From Monosporascus cannonballus (lineage: Eukaryota > Ascomycota > Sordariomycetes > Xylariales), in the NCBI GenBank assembly GCA_004154925.1, contig QJNS01000001.1:124001-188000 (forward strand): a DNA stretch of 64,000 nucleotides, given 5' to 3'. The translations under genes and the position numbers were made by a program. Of this stretch, positions 22,520 through 35,560 are shown piece after piece (positions within the stretch are counted from its first letter, which is position 1; each line of letters opens with the position of its first letter). The notes under the pieces were generated by a model. The model was not told the DNA's origin. It searched no databases and worked only from the letters and a program-made list of their open reading frames with translations.

Positions 22520-23453
22520 TATATCAAGATCAATAACATTAACGGCATTTTCAGGGAAAACGAAACCTCTTAAGGATCCCTAATTAGACGTTGCAATAGC
22601 TGTTAGAGCTGGATTTTCGTCAGGATTAACGTAATTAACGGCTTCAAAGGGGGTGGCTGTTCCTATTGCTTCTGTTACTGCTGATCCTACGCTTTTAGCC
22701 TTTGGATCAAGATATTTTTGTTGCCATTCACATACAAATCACGGTCCTTACATAGTTGTATTAAAACCTTTTTCAATATGCGATAATATTTAAAAATCCT
22801 TGGTATATTTTTTAACGAGAACAAACTATAATATGTAACTAAGCATATCCTCAATAATTTGGTAAGATTTTACAAAGTTATTATCCTAATTAAAAATCCT
22901 TTATTCTGTGAAATTAATTAACTTTATATTAACGTCCTTGATTTTTACTATATAATTTTTCGAAATGTTAAGATTAATCGTAATTTTATTCTGTATAAAG
23001 TATCGCCGTATTAACCTTTTGCTTTTTGTTATTTTAAAACGTTCCCAAGCGCAGCTTACGATTATTATAAACATAATTCTCCGTTAACTAATAGTTTATT
23101 TTTCAAGAAGTTTGCCACTTTCTTCAAGTCTTTCAAGATATTTTTCAGTTTTCTCCTTAAGGTATACCTTAAAAAGACGAGTAATTGCCGTATCTAATGG
23201 CTGGAGATAATTAGTAAATCTAGATGAGATTAACGCTATAAGGACCGGGTTATTATTGAAAGATTTCTTGATTTTATTAGTTTTGTGGGAAAAAATAACG
23301 TCCATAACTAATAAAGCTTTATTTTCAAGGTACTTTTTAACTTTTTCAATATAAAAAAAGAGTTTTTCGCTTAGCTACTTATGGGATAGCTTCTCGTTAT
23401 AATAAGCCGTATTATTAAATAATACGTTAATCCCTAGATGATAATAGGGTTTT
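22520..23453 (-). pseudogene. Transposon D transposase, C-terminal part (DDE superfamily)
   Basis: On the minus strand 23096-23305 is open and reads MDVIFSHKTNKI (second catalytic Asp followed by SH) and RFTNYLQPLDTAITRLFK. This is the conserved block of pogo/jerky-like DDE_1 transposases. Further downstream at about 22540-22720 a long minus frame (KYLDPKAKSVGSAVTEAIG...) continues to a RIP stop. The gene is separated from its N-terminal half by gypsy C. Confidence 0.78.
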
Positions 23454-23884
23454 TGTAACGAACCTGTTATACATCCACTTGGAGGTATAAGCAGTATCCG
23501 AAAAGGGTCTTGATTTGCAGGTAATAATAGGGCGAAAAATGATTCAATATGTTCGTTAAGGAGATTTTAAGGTATTCCTTTCTTAATTAAAGAACGGTAC
23601 AGTTACCTCTGGCTAAAAGCTTAGATTGATAATTAAAGAGCGAAAAACTAAGTAAGTAATTATTTATATAGGAAACCTAAACCTTATATATTTTTCTTAT
23701 TTTTTATGTTTTTTATGGTTTCTGGGGATCTCGAAAGATTATGATATCTGTTATTTACGAGTTTCCTGGTATTTCTGGAAATTGATAAAAATCTGAGATT
23801 TATCCGATAGAAAGTGGAGATCCCGAACGTTTTTAATTTCCTGGGCCTTTTTTAGGCCTAGTAAAGTCCTTTTTAAACGTAATA
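23454..23884 (-). repeat. Left (3') LTR of gypsy C
   Basis: 431 bp, TGTAACGAACC...CGTAATA (end CA to TA). Matches 30260-30687 along its whole length. Confidence 0.92.
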
Positions 23885-23979
23885 TTATTTCCTTTCTTCC
23901 AGGATTTTTATCCCTAAAGATAGAAAAAATAAGTCCTTAATTTTTTTTCTTTTTTTGCGTTATAATATTATATTTGATT

Positions 23980-24370
23980 ATGTCGGATAGATTTCGAAAA
24001 CGTATTAAATTTTTTATTAAAAGTCGTTACGAACTGATTAAGTTAATTTTTTAATTTGGTTTCGAAATTATGCCATATATGCGTTATTTCGAAAAAAAGC
24101 TTTTTTGCAAAATGTTGGAAAGTTAAAGGAATTATTAAAATTGTTTGGCGGTTAATGTTTAATTTTGCGATAGGAACCATATTTCGTTTTTATTGTTTAA
24201 AAATATCCGGGCCGAAAAGTTCCGGATAAATTAAAAAAAACGTTTAATTATTTAACAGTTTCAAAAATTATTTAATTATATTATTTGGTTAAATCGTTAA
24301 TTTGAATAATTATATTCCAAAAAGGTGTCGTTTATTTAAAGGGGGCTTAAAAATATGGATAAATTAAAAA
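23980..24370 (+). pseudogene. Opposite-strand Cys-rich/coiled ORF of gypsy C
   Basis: Begins MSDRFRKRIKFFIKSRYELI on the plus strand, opposite to pol. After RIP stops it includes FCDRNHISFLLFKNIRAEKF. That part parallels CDSNGVPLSSLKNIRAEN of gypsy B2 and the equivalent in B1. Function unknown; see finding on opposite-strand ORFs. Confidence 0.6.
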
Positions 24371-25653
24371 AACGAGAAAAATTAAATACGGAGAAGGATT
24401 ATAAAGAAAAGGAGTAAACATAATTTGCTTTAGAGTTAAATACGTTAATGAAGGTATTTATTTTTTTCGATTGGAACGCCGTAAGGGTTGATTTAAATAG
24501 GGGACCGTTATCGCCTATAATTTTGGCCGTATTGGAAACGGTTAGTCAGGATTTTGGCGGTAGAATATCTTAATTAGGTTTATCGTATTTGTTAAGTGGT
24601 TAAATGGTTTTTACGTATTTTTTTTATGTAAATATTTTTCTTATTTAATTAAGTACTGGATTTTATTTTTGATTATTTTGAAATCTAGTATTTGTTTAAT
24701 TTTGTATTTGTTAAAATCTTTTTTAAGTTTTAAGTTTATTTTTAACGGGACGTTTTTGGATATTGGTTTAAGTAAAGAAATGTGGAAAATAGGGTATATT
24801 TTTATGTTTTTGGGTAATAATAATTTGTAATTAATTTTGGAAATAATTTTGTTAATTTTAAACAGTTTAAGTTTTTTAAAATTAAGTTTATTATTGGGTT
24901 TTTTTGTTTTGATTTGTAAGATGTTCGAAATTACGTTTTGTTTTTGGCGTAATAAGTAAATTTTGTTTCCTTTTGTTAAAATTGGTTTTTTAATTTTTTT
25001 TTATTGTAATATTAAGTTATCCGTTATTAAAGGAATTGTAATTTATTTTGAAAATGGGCCTGGATTATTTTGATTTTTATGGTTAATGTTTTTGTTTTTG
25101 GGGTAATTATAATAATTTTTAATGCTTTGTTAAGCGGTTATTTGGGTTATTTTATTTTTATATTATGTTCGTATATAATTGTATAAGGAAATATGCTTAT
25201 ATTTTTATTAATTAATATATTATAAGCGATTTATACTAATAATAAAAATTTTACCTAGTTATTTTATTAATAATTAACGTAATTTTGCAAATATTATTTT
25301 AGAGTTTAGTTTAATTTTTCGGTTTGGTTATCCGTTTAAGGATGATACGCTGTCGAGAACTTAAATTTAATATTAATTTGTTTGAAAAAATTAGTACCGA
25401 ATTTTAAAATAAATAATATATTTCGGTTTAAAATGATTTTTTAAGTATTTTATATTTATTAAGGTATTATTTGATAAAAACGTAAGTTAATTATTTTGCC
25501 GTTATATTTTTTTTTGAAAGGTAGGAAGTATTTATATTTGGTAAATCTGTTAATAATTATTTATATTTTGTCGTATTTAATTCCAGTAATTGGGTTTTTA
25601 AATGGAAGTAAGTTAATAATAAAATCCTAAGTTATGGTGTTTTATATTTTGTC

Positions 25654-25790
25654 CGGAATGTCGGTGGATTGCAGTAGCCCATAGGGCTTATGGCGTGCTG
25701 CCTTAGCTTTATTACAAACGTTGTAATTTTTGATGGTTGTTTTAACCATACGGCGTAACTTAGGGAAATTGTATTTTTCTTATAACCGTC
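25654..25790 (-). pseudogene. Gypsy C integrase zinc-finger remnant
   Basis: The minus translation gives KYNFPKLRRMVKTTIKNYN then VCNKAKAARHKPYGLLQ, the typical gypsy integrase finger and its link to the core (C-x2-C then K-x(5)-H-K-P-x-G-L-L-Q). The first Cys of the pair reads Tyr; the second is kept. Confidence 0.85.
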
Positions 25791-26879
25791 GGGTGGTTTT
25801 AAAAATTCCTTAGTATTTATGTAATAAGTCCTTATGGAATTTTTTTACGAATTATTTTTATTAATCTTTGGGAATATAAATTTTATTATAATATAGTAAT
25901 TAATCTTTAGGTTATCCTTTTAGCTGCTGGATTTCTTTTTGTTTTTTTGTATTATAAGAATTCCGGAACCGTATTAAAAATTCGGTAGTTAGTTTTTTTA
26001 TTATTTTATATAGATATATAATTTTATTTTTGTTGTATTATAATATTTATATATTTTTTTTGGGAATTTTGAAATCGTAATTTCTTTTGCAATTAAGAAT
26101 ATCCGCTTAGATATTTTTTTTGATATAATGTATTTTAAAGTTAAATTTGGATAGAAAAATTTATTATTTTTTATGTTATTTGTTTAACTTTTGGGCTTTT
26201 ATAAATTGCGTAAAATTTTTGTGATTAAAGTAAATATCGAAAGGTTTTTTTGTTCCGTTAAGGAAAGGTTTTTATTTTTTAAAAATATTAATAATTATTA
26301 ATAACTTTTTATTGTAAATCTGGTATTTAAGTTTTGTATTTCGGAATGTTTTAAAATAATATGTTACTGGGTATTATTTGCCGTTATTTTTTTACTATTC
26401 CAAAATTGCGCCTAGGGTATATTTTGAAGTATTTGTTTTTAATCGTTTCGTTTTGTTTGGATTTGGTATTTTTACGATAAGTCCGTTAATAATTGCTTTT
26501 TTTAATTTCCGGAATATTTTTTTGGTTTTTTTTAGAAGTTCGAATTTTTTCTTAATATATTTTTTAGTGGTAAATTTCGTTAAAGGCCTAATTATATTTT
26601 TATATCCCTTAATTAGGCCGCGTACGTAATCCGTAAATTTTAAGATCTGTTGGATATTTATAATGGTCGCCTTATTAAGAATAAGTTAATTTTTAATTAT
26701 TTTTAATTTGAAACGTTAAATTTAAATTTGTCCTAGTATAAAAATAAATCCCAAAAAATTTAATTTCTAGGTATGTTATATATTTTTAATAAGGTTAATT
26801 CGAATATTAGTTTTGTTTAAAATTTTAAATATTTAAGCGATATATTTTTTGTATTTTTTTAGGGTTTCGAAGTAAATAA

Positions 26880-27010
26880 GGGTATCGTTAAGATAAACAA
26901 ATACGAATTTATCTAAGAATTATTAAAAGGTAGTTATTATTAAATTTTGGAAATTAACGGGAGCGTTAATAAGTCCTATAAATATTACTTTATATTCGTA
27001 AAATTTATAT
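26880..27010 (-). pseudogene. Gypsy C reverse transcriptase remnant
   Basis: Minus frame: FIGLINAPVNFQNLI, two stops, FLDKFVFVYLNDTLIYFET. Matches FGLTNAPATFQ...YLDDILIYS of gypsy RT. The active site YLDD is YLND (26884-26895). Confidence 0.88.
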
Positions 27011-28881
27011 ATTATTTTGAAATTCGTTTTTTATTTTTCTTTTCTGGCCATTTTAATGCGATAATAATTATTGCGAAAATTAAGCGCCGTAAATTATTTG
27101 GCTTTATTAACATTTTCCTTTAAGGTATTTATAAGATTTAAGGGATATTTGCTTTTAATCGTAATATTATTTAATTGTTTATAATTAATTATTTTTCGGT
27201 AAATAAGGTTTCCGTCCTTATTAATTTTTTATTTATTATTTTTAGTTTTTGGTATTATGAAAATTAAATATTTAATAAGGGAATTAAAAAGTTAAATGTA
27301 TTTTTTTTAAATTTAATTATATGTTTTTTTATAAAGCTTTTAATTTTTTTGGGTTTATATGGTAAATTTTATAAAATTTAAAATAATGCCTTTTTTTAAT
27401 AAATATCCGGTAATCCTATTAACCGTATTGCGGTAATTTATAATTTTTTTTGTTTTTGAATAATTTTTTAAATTTTTGATATTCCGGAGGTACCGTAAAA
27501 ATCTAATTAGGAACCCGTATTTCCTTAATAATATAGCAAATTTTTCGATTATTTTTATTTGGTATTTCGTTTTAAGAAAATATTCGTTTTTTTTAATTAA
27601 TCCGTAAGTTATTAATATAAAGCTAAAATATTCTTAAGATAATATCGTATCCGGAGATATTAACGATATCCAATAAAATACGTTTTTAATATTTTTAAAT
27701 TTATATTGGGAGTTTTTCCGTTTTTCGAAAAATTCGTCCGTTTTCGTAAATAAATAAGCTGTTATTTACCGTACGCAATTTGTAAAACTTTAATTTGTAT
27801 TTTTAAGGAATTTGATATTTTTCCGTTATTATAAAAAAAATAAAATTATTTTTTATTCCGGAATTAATTATGGCCTTAAGTACCTTATCTTTATATCAGA
27901 AAGGGATCTTAATTTGGCTGCGTATTTTTTTCGTTATTTCGTATAAGGTTTTATTAATTAAGGTTTTTCGATACCTTATTTTCGAAAACCTTTGTAATTT
28001 TTTGATTTTTAATGGTTTCCGATTTAAGTAAGTTTTTATTTGCGAACTTTTTTAATAACATATTTGGTATATTGGTCGTTTTTGTACCGGAACCATATTT
28101 TCTTACCGTATTTATATTAAGGTTTCAAAATCTGGTTTTTTTCCTGACTTACCTTTTTATTCCGTATTTCCCGAATTATAAGATTAAAAAAGTGAATTTC
28201 CGAAAGAGGTATTCCCATATTTAGGAGTTCGTATTGGATATAAAGTATTAAAAAGTAATATAGGTATTTTTGCGATATAACCTTTTAATTCCGTTTTGAT
28301 TCGGGGTATAAGTAATAAGACCTAGGGTATTTTAGCTATCGGGGAATTTCAGTATATCGGTATTTATTATTTGGTTCGGTAGGAATTTTATTATTTTATC
28401 CGGGCCAAAAATTATTATTTTTTTTAACTTTAAGATAAATAAAATAATTATCCTAATAACAAATAATAAAATATAATAGGTCGTAAGGGTTTACCGATAA
28501 TGTTTTTTTATAAATAATATATTTTAAGAATTTATAAAGCTTTAGGAATTATTATTTATAATTATTAATATTTAATTGAAATTAATTGTCCTTTATATGC
28601 ATTTTATATTTTTGGGAATTAAAGTAATATTGGTATTTTAATTTTATGGCTATCCTGGAAACCGTTTATCCGGGATAATATTTATAGGTTTTAATTTTAA
28701 AATCTTAGTAAATAAAATAATTTTCGTATTTTGGGTTATTATTTTAGATTTAAATGGTTATAATAATAATAAATTTTGGCTGGAAGGAAATTAAGTTAAT
28801 TTTTTTTTTTTTGCTTTACTGTCGGTTTCTTATTTAGCCGTTTTGGTTTTTTTTTGGGGTTAAAGAATTCCTTTTTTTTTT

Positions 28882-28950
28882 GGAGTTCCTTTTGGCAGGG
28901 GAGCGATATTTGCTTTTAAAATATCCCTTTTTGTTATAATTGAAACATTT
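28882..28950 (-). pseudogene. Gypsy C gag zinc-knuckle remnant
   Basis: Minus frame KCFNYNKKGYFKSKYRSPAK keeps the C-x2-C-x4-H-x4-C spacing, but the second Cys, the His and the last Cys all read Tyr, each one transition away. Confidence 0.75.
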
Positions 28951-29659
28951 TATTTTGGACTTATTTTTCTTAGGTTTTTTCGAAACGGAATTTGTTTTTT
29001 TTTAAGGTTTGCCTTTGTTTTTTTTGGTTCGGTTATTAAAGTTTTTGTCGTTATTTCGTTTATCGGTCCTTTTTTTTCGAAATACCGATTAAAGGTTTGT
29101 TGGTCGGCGATAATAACCTTATTTATATATTTTGGAAAAAATTTAATTTTAAGTTCTATATATAGCTTATTTTTAATCTAAAGTTTTAAGCTATTATAAT
29201 AAAGATAAAATAATGCGTTTTTTGGTAAATTCGAAATAGCGGTTAAGCGGTTAAATTTTATCGTATATTCGGATGTTAATTTGGTTTAGTAAAAAAGATA
29301 AAATTACTTAATAATGTTTTATTCCTTATTGGGATTACCGAATAAAATGCGTATTTTTTTTAAAAGTTTTCGTAATTACTAAAAATATAATTAATAAGGT
29401 CCGAAAATTTCTTTAGATATTTTTTAAGGTAATTTGTTAAAATGGGTTCTAATTATTAGCAAATTCGTCCAATTAGCAATTAGGAAATAGTTATTATTTT
29501 TTAATATTTTTCCGGTAAAGAATTCTTATAAAATTTAAGGTAAAACCTTACTTAAACCAAAAATTTATTAAGGTTTTTTGATCTGTCGTAAAGCTTAAGG
29601 GGAATTAGCTTATAACCCTTAACGTTTGGTATTCCATAGTAACTAAGGGGTGGAATAAT

Positions 29660-29830
29660 TCTTTCCCGTATCCGAATTACGCCGAATAATAGCAGGATTA
29701 AGGCTTTTTTTTGCGTTCGCCTTGGGTCCAGTAAAAGGGGTCGGTAGCCGGCCCTTTGGCTTCGCCCTTTAAGGGAGCCAAATTAAGGAAAAGCTGGTTT
29801 TTTTCCTTTTGTAAGCCGAGCATTTTTTTT
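29660..29830 (-). other. GC-richer patch in gypsy C gag region
   Basis: A stretch with ggtagccggccctttggc and neighbouring CpG-rich words stands out from its AT-rich surroundings. It lies on the gag/5' side of element C. CpA is scarce in it, so it may simply have offered few RIP targets. No RNA gene structure recognised. Confidence 0.35.
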
Positions 29831-30259
29831 TCTTAGGGTTCGGATTTCTGCTGTTAGGATATTTAATTTCTTTTTCGCAATAAGTTTTTTTTTAGCTTTC
29901 GGCCCCATATTTTTTTTAACCTTTTTTTTAGCCGTTTCTTTTTCCGATTCCTTTTTTTAAATTTTAATAATATCCTTAAAGGCTGGGATAAATTATTATT
30001 TGGGTTATAAGGATAACGGGTTTTCTTAAGATTAAGTAATAAAAGGTACCATATTATTAATTAATTAAAAAACTTTTTTAATAAAGGGTAAATTATTAAA
30101 TCTTATTAATAATATTTTTTTAATTAATAATAAGGATCGTATATATTATTTGTTTTTTGAATATTATTTTATATTATTATTTGTATTAAATTTAGGAAAG
30201 TTTATGTTTTAATTAAGCGGTAAATTATTTGTCGGTTATTAATTAAGGAATTATCAAAA

Positions 30260-30687
30260 TATAAGGAACCTGTTATATATTTATTTGGAAATATAAGTAA
30301 TATCCGAAAAAGGTTTTGATTTGCAGATAATAATAAGGCGAAAAATAATTTAATATATTCGTTAAAAAAATTTTAAGGTATTTTTTTTAATTAAAAAACG
30401 GTATAATTATTTTTGGCTAAAAGCTTAAATTAATAGTTAAAAAGCGAAAAATTAAGTAAGTAATTATTTATATAGGAAACCTAAACTTTATATATTTTTT
30501 TTATCTTTTTATTTTTTATAGTTTCTGGGGATTTCGAGAGATTATAATATTTGTCGTTTACGAATTTCCTAATATCTTTGGAAATTGATAAAGACCCGAG
30601 GTTTATCCGATGGAAGGTGGAGATCCCGAGTGTCTCCAATTTCTTGGGCCTCCTTTAGGCCTAGTGGAGTCCCTTTTGAACGTAACA
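30260..30687 (-). repeat. Right (5') LTR of gypsy C
   Basis: 428 bp, TATAAGGAACC...GAACGTAACA. Less mutated at its right end. A minus-strand ORF (30569-30781) runs from transposon D into this LTR. Confidence 0.92.
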
Positions 30688-30692
30688 GTTTT

Positions 30693-31800
30693 TTAATATT
30701 ATATATTATTCTTTTGCCGTGAAAAATAACGATTACCTTAAAAGGTTTTCCGTTATCCTTATTAATAGCCAGTATAATCATTACTTGCCTTTTGCCTTAG
30801 CTATTTTTATTATTTCCGCCGTTAACTATACGTACGCCTTTAAAATTATACGTATATCCTTTAGTAAATTCGAAAGAAACAGGAATTTCGTTAAGATTAA
30901 AGGTAAATTAAAGGCAGAAACGGCGTATAGATTTAGTTTTAGAGGATTTCGAAAGTAATAATTGCAAAACTAGGCTTAGATGATTACTTCGACGGTTATT
31001 GCCTTTAATAAATTGTACGAAAAAGTTAATAATTTAGATAACTTTTTCGGGTTTTTTCGGAGCGATTTTCGTAATCCTTTTCCGAATAATTCCTTAACGT
31101 ATAAAGAAGCCATAAAACCGTCGTAACGAAAAGGCGAATATAATATTGTAGTCGGAATTTAACTAAACGAAGAGGTATTATAAAGTATGTCGGAACCAGT
31201 ATTAAATATCGATTTTATTAGCTTTGCGCGTTTTAACAAAACGTTCCCATAACAGTTTCTTTAATATAAGCTATATGGCTATATATTACTTCGGTTATTT
31301 CGAAAGGAACTTGTCTTTGTTACGCCATTACCTAAATATATTCGAAATATTTTCGATCTTGAAGTAATTTTGAAAATCGTTAATTATTGAGCGGCGGAAA
31401 CCTTTAAAAAGGTCGTTTTTTATTGAACTATTTAGGGGTTTACAACGCGGAAGATATTAACTCTAGGCGTTCTTTATTATAGGGATTCGATAATGTATTA
31501 GAATAATAAGACTTTAAGCTGCCGATATTTTGAATAGCTTCAAACCGGTCGCGAAACGGGTTTCGGGGGCGTATAATTAGGCCGTTCTTCGAAAAAGGGC
31601 TTCCGTTTCCGGCTTCGTATCTCGTTTTTCCGCATACGAACTATTATTGTTATTATTACTGGGTCAAAAACGACGTTAACAAATGGATTCTTAAAATCGG
31701 GCTCTATTACTATAAGAAACAATTACCGCCATTACCGAAAATCGCACGCATTTTTTGATGCCAAATGTTGTAAAGCCTTATAACGTTATTAACATTATAT
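30693..31800 (-). pseudogene. Transposon D transposase, N-terminal and middle part
   Basis: Ends at the gypsy C insertion point. The minus strand at 30715-30781 reads MIILAINKDNGKPFKVIVIF, the beta-strand block after the first catalytic Asp of pogo-type transposases (x-I-x-A-I-x-x-D-G-x-P-x-x-x-x-I-F). The open frame that continues below 30688 is LTR sequence, not transposase. The upstream part is RIPed and no clear helix-turn-helix could be read. Confidence 0.7.
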
Positions 31801-31807
31801 AGAAGTT

Positions 31808-31870
31808 GATCGGCGATGGTCCGTGTGAACTTACACTGGATAGGTCGAAAAAAGCAGTATCTTTAAGAGC
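31808..31870 (-). repeat. Right terminal inverted repeat of transposon D
   Basis: Reverse complement matches 21775-21839 with about a dozen substitutions and small gaps, most C-to-T or G-to-A. Eleven bases separate it from the left LTR of gypsy E. Confidence 0.7.
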
Positions 31871-31881
31871 TAGCGCGGACC

Positions 31882-32245
31882 CGTCACGGCTAAACCCCGG
31901 ATAAGGAAACTGAGCTTTTGTAGTAATTTAATTAATTTAGGTAATTCAAGTGATCTCGAACTAAATTATATAAATTATATAAATTCACGATATATTCATT
32001 TTAAAAAAGTAAAATATGTAATAAATCGGTTTTTTATATAAATAATATTTATTTAATTTCCATCCTTAATTATTAAATTAAGTCTATAATTAAAAATTAC
32101 TGTTTTTGATTGTAGAAAAAGTACGTAAATCTTTTTAACTAATAAATTTCTAAATTATGTTTCGCCTTATTATTACCTGCAAATCAAAACCCTTTTTTCG
32201 GATATTATTTATATTTGAAGATCTATATATAACAAGGTTATTACA
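31882..32245 (+). repeat. Left (5') LTR of gypsy E
   Basis: About 364 bp; begins CGTCACGGCTAAACCCC where the right copy has TGTTACAGGTAAACCCC; ends GGTTATTACA. Confidence 0.75.
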
Positions 32246-33400
32246 TTTTAATAATTATTTAATTAATAATTAACGAATAATATATGATCTAGTTAAGATT
32301 TAAATTTTCTTAAGTTTAATATAAACGATAATGTAAGACGATGTTCAAAAAATAAATAATATATCTAATTTCCGTTATAAGATAATAAAGGATTAATTAT
32401 CGAATTAAATAATTTAATTCATAATAAAAAATTTTAAATAATCGATAATATACTATTAATAATTATACGATTTTAAAAAAAGCCTGTTTTTCATTTAGTA
32501 ATAATCTACTTTTATAAAAAATAATATTAAAGTTTAAGGATTTCAAGTTAAAAAAGAAAAAAAGAGATTAGTGTTTAAAGAAAGCTGTGTGTCTTAATAC
32601 TGGAAGTTAAAACTCTAAGAGAAAAAAAATGCTAAATAAGTTTAATAATAAAGGCCCTTAACCTTATTATTATTAGGTACGAATTAATTTCGTAAAAATA
32701 TTATATTATTTCCCAATTACCGTAAGATATCAAAGGCTAAAAGTTATAAATTAACTTTCTTTAAGCGTTATAATGGATTTATCGATATAAAAGGATTCCT
32801 AGTTTAACCTAGGTTTTATATTAAGTTTTATAAAAAACTTTAATGAAGGATTTATAGAAAAAATGGTAATTTGGCAATTGCCAACAGAAAGAATTTGTTA
32901 TGGTTTAAAATCATCATAAATGATTATTTATAAAATTATTCTAAAAGTTTTTCAGATATAATTAATTACTTTTTAATAAGTATAAATATTTCGAAAAAGA
33001 AACACGAACATGATTTGAAACTCCAGATAAAAAATAATACATAATTAAGCAATTTTATTTTTTTGGGTTAAACTAAATTAACGTCTAAATACATAACCGA
33101 ATTTAATTATTTGGTAATTATTTCTAACTTATTAAAAAGCGTTTTGTTTTATTTTTATTATAATGGCTTAAAGTTTTAAGTTAAGCAAGAATTATATACA
33201 AAACTTAAAATAAGATCTTTTGTTAAATATATCGAAAAGGCTATTATTACGGATTAACGAACTTTTAATCGATACCTTGAAAAAGTAATAAATGAAATAA
33301 CGATAAAAGCTTTACTAATAAATGTAAAAAAGATAAAGAATAATGTTTAAAAAGAAGTAAATACTGCTTTAAAGAATTTAAGAATAATAAGTTTAAAATA

Positions 33401-33463
33401 AAATGTTTTAATTATAGCAAAAAGGGGTAATTCAAAAACGAATATCGTTTTTTTCTTAAAAGA
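33401..33463 (+). pseudogene. Gypsy E gag zinc-knuckle remnant
   Basis: Reads KCFNYSKKG, a TAA stop, FKNEYRFFLKR. Spacing is that of CCHC; Cys2 and the last Cys read Tyr, and His appears as the stop position region. Confidence 0.7.
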
Positions 33464-35433
33464 AATTTCAAAAAAAGAAATTGTTTAATCTCAAAAAAAA
33501 GTAAAATAACTGAATAAAAAATCGATAATAAAGCAAAAGGAAACGAGAAAAAAATATTAATTTAACTTTTTTATAGCCAGAATATATTATTATTATAACA
33601 GGTTAAATTTAAAACGATATTTTAAAGTACGAAAATTATTTTAATTATTAGAGTTTTAAAATTAAATGATATAATTATTATCTAGAATAAATAGCATTTA
33701 AGATAATTATTAAGTTAAATTGCATTTATTACTTTGATATTTAGATGTATAAGATATATAATAAAAAGGATTAATTTTAATAAAATATCAATAAATATAA
33801 ATCAGTACTTTTCTCATTTTATAAGTTTTTCGAATATAAGATATATATCAAAAAAAACTGCCAATAAACCTTTACGACTAGTTGCATTTTACTATCTGGT
33901 ATTACGATAATTATCTTTTTTATTATAAAGTTAAAGAAAGTAATAAGTTTTAACGGAAATAAAATAACGAAATACCTATTAAGTTTTGCCATAAATACCG
34001 ATATTTAAAACTTTTCCAATAACCAAAATGCCTTGAGTTTTGTTATACATATTTTAAATTAAAGTAAAATTAAAAATTTATATCGTAAGAAGATTTATGT
34101 GATTTTTTAATATTTTGCATTTAATACATCTATTTAAATATAAAAACGGATTTTCTTAAAAGTTAAATTTTGAATCTTATAATTTAAAATTAATAAAGCC
34201 AAAAACAACAAGCCTAAAGTTAATAATTTATAAATACTAATCTGGTCGAAAAGATTAATAGAAATATATAAATAATTGTGATATTACATGTATCGCTAAA
34301 AAGGACGGAATATAAAATTACCTTGTTTATAATTAAATTAAACTAATTAAAAAGGGCTAAAAACCTTCGAATTTAAGGTATTAAAAAGTCTAAGTTTACA
34401 AAACCATATATAAAGTAATAAAGGAAATACATAACCAAATCGAAAACTATTTTAATATAAAAGCAAGATATTTGAAATTATAATCGATTTGGAAATAAAA
34501 GAAAAATTTGTTTTTCTTAAAATAGTAGAAAAATACGAGATTCTCTAGAAATATAAATAAAAGTTTTATAAGTTACATAAGGTAAATAAAAGCTTGTTTA
34601 AATACGAAAACGGACGAGTTTTTAAAAAACCGATAAAATTTTAATAAGGATTTAAAGATACGAAAACTAATATTCGTTAAATATCGTTAATATTTTAAAA
34701 TATAATATTATTTTGCGGATATTATAACTTAGATTTAATAACTTGTATATTATCTGAAAAAGCTAAACCGTTTCGTGAAATGATAAAACGACAAGACCAA
34801 AAAAAATATTATAAAATTCTTTATATAATTCGAAAAATCTAAATTTCGGACCAAGTTTTTATTATATTTCCTAAATATCAAAATCTACAAACTTATTTAA
34901 AAAAGATTGTAAAATATTACTCTATAATTAATAAAATTATTAAATACTTATTAAACAGAGATATTATTTTAAAATTAATAAGCTTTATTATATATATGTA
35001 AAAGAAAGTAAAAGTTTTATAAAATATATATGACTGGATTTAAAAAAAGATACATTTAACTTTTTGATTTTTCTACCAAATATCCTGTACTTATAATACT
35101 AAAATTAAAAAATAAGGAATAGAAACTTAACGCTAATAAAAGCTTTTTTATCGATAAATTATCAATTACAAATAATTAAATAATACTACGATTAAAACGA
35201 GATATATTTTAACTTTTATAAATATTTTAAAAACGTTAATAAAGCAAAGTAATTGATTTCTTTTAGCTCTGAAATAGTTATTATAAGAGTAAAATAGGTA
35301 AAAAAATAAATAAATATTGATATTAAAATACTATACAGGTTTTACGAATACCGAATAATGTCGATAAAAATTAATAATATTTTAATAAGTTTTTAACACT
35401 TAATTATAATTACGTTTAATTTTTTTTTAAGAT

Positions 35434-35560
35434 AGACTTGTATTTGTTTATCTTAATAATATCTTTATTTATATTGAAATCTTAGAAAAATATAAAAATT
35501 GCGTAACTTAAATATTTGAAATTTTGAACGAAGCAAATGTTCCAATTAACTCTGCCAAAC
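35434..35560 (+). pseudogene. Gypsy E reverse transcriptase remnant
   Basis: Reads RLVFVYLNNIFIYIEILEKY, then NCVT, a stop, IFEILNEANVPIN. This is the region YLDDILIYS-x-T-x-x-x-H of gypsy RT with both catalytic Asp changed to Asn (YLNN, 35449-35460). Confidence 0.88.

Larger units (their letters stand above)
23454..30687 (-). mobile_element. Ty3/gypsy element C inside transposon D
   Basis: LTRs are 23454-23884 and 30260-30687, with exact target duplication GTTTT at 23449-23453 and 30688-30692. On the minus strand are a gag zinc-knuckle relic (28882-28950), reverse transcriptase (about 26880-27010) and integrase finger (25654-25790), the gypsy order gag-RT-IN. An ORF on the opposite strand lies next to the left LTR (23980-24370). 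Every frame is broken by RIP stops. Confidence 0.92.
21775..31870 (-). mobile_element. Pogo/Tigger-like DNA transposon D, interrupted by two LTR elements
   Basis: The terminal inverted repeats 21775-21839 and 31808-31870 share cttttttcgacct and cacggacca-c-gc-gatc blocks in opposite orientation. Between them transposase remains are read on the minus strand at both ends (30693-31800 N-terminal side; 22520-23453 C-terminal side). Removing the solo LTR (363+5 bp) and gypsy C (7234+5 bp) leaves about 2.49 kb, right for one pogo-type element. The exact outer ends and the TA duplication are not clear: TA is visible next to the right end but not the left. Confidence 0.8.

Noticed and set aside
29660..29830. 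Possible tRNA or rRNA piece in the GC-richer patch
   Set aside because: No cloverleaf arms or conserved rRNA words could be found; it fits gag coding sequence poor in CpA.
23454..30692. Two tandem copies of a pogo element explaining the 430-bp direct repeats
   Set aside because: The repeats have LTR ends (TG...CA), a 5-bp duplication, and gypsy gag, RT and integrase between them; they are LTRs of element C.
30719..30958. 79-codon plus ORF
   Set aside because: Antisense of the transposase D block that shows the AINKDNGKPFK motif.
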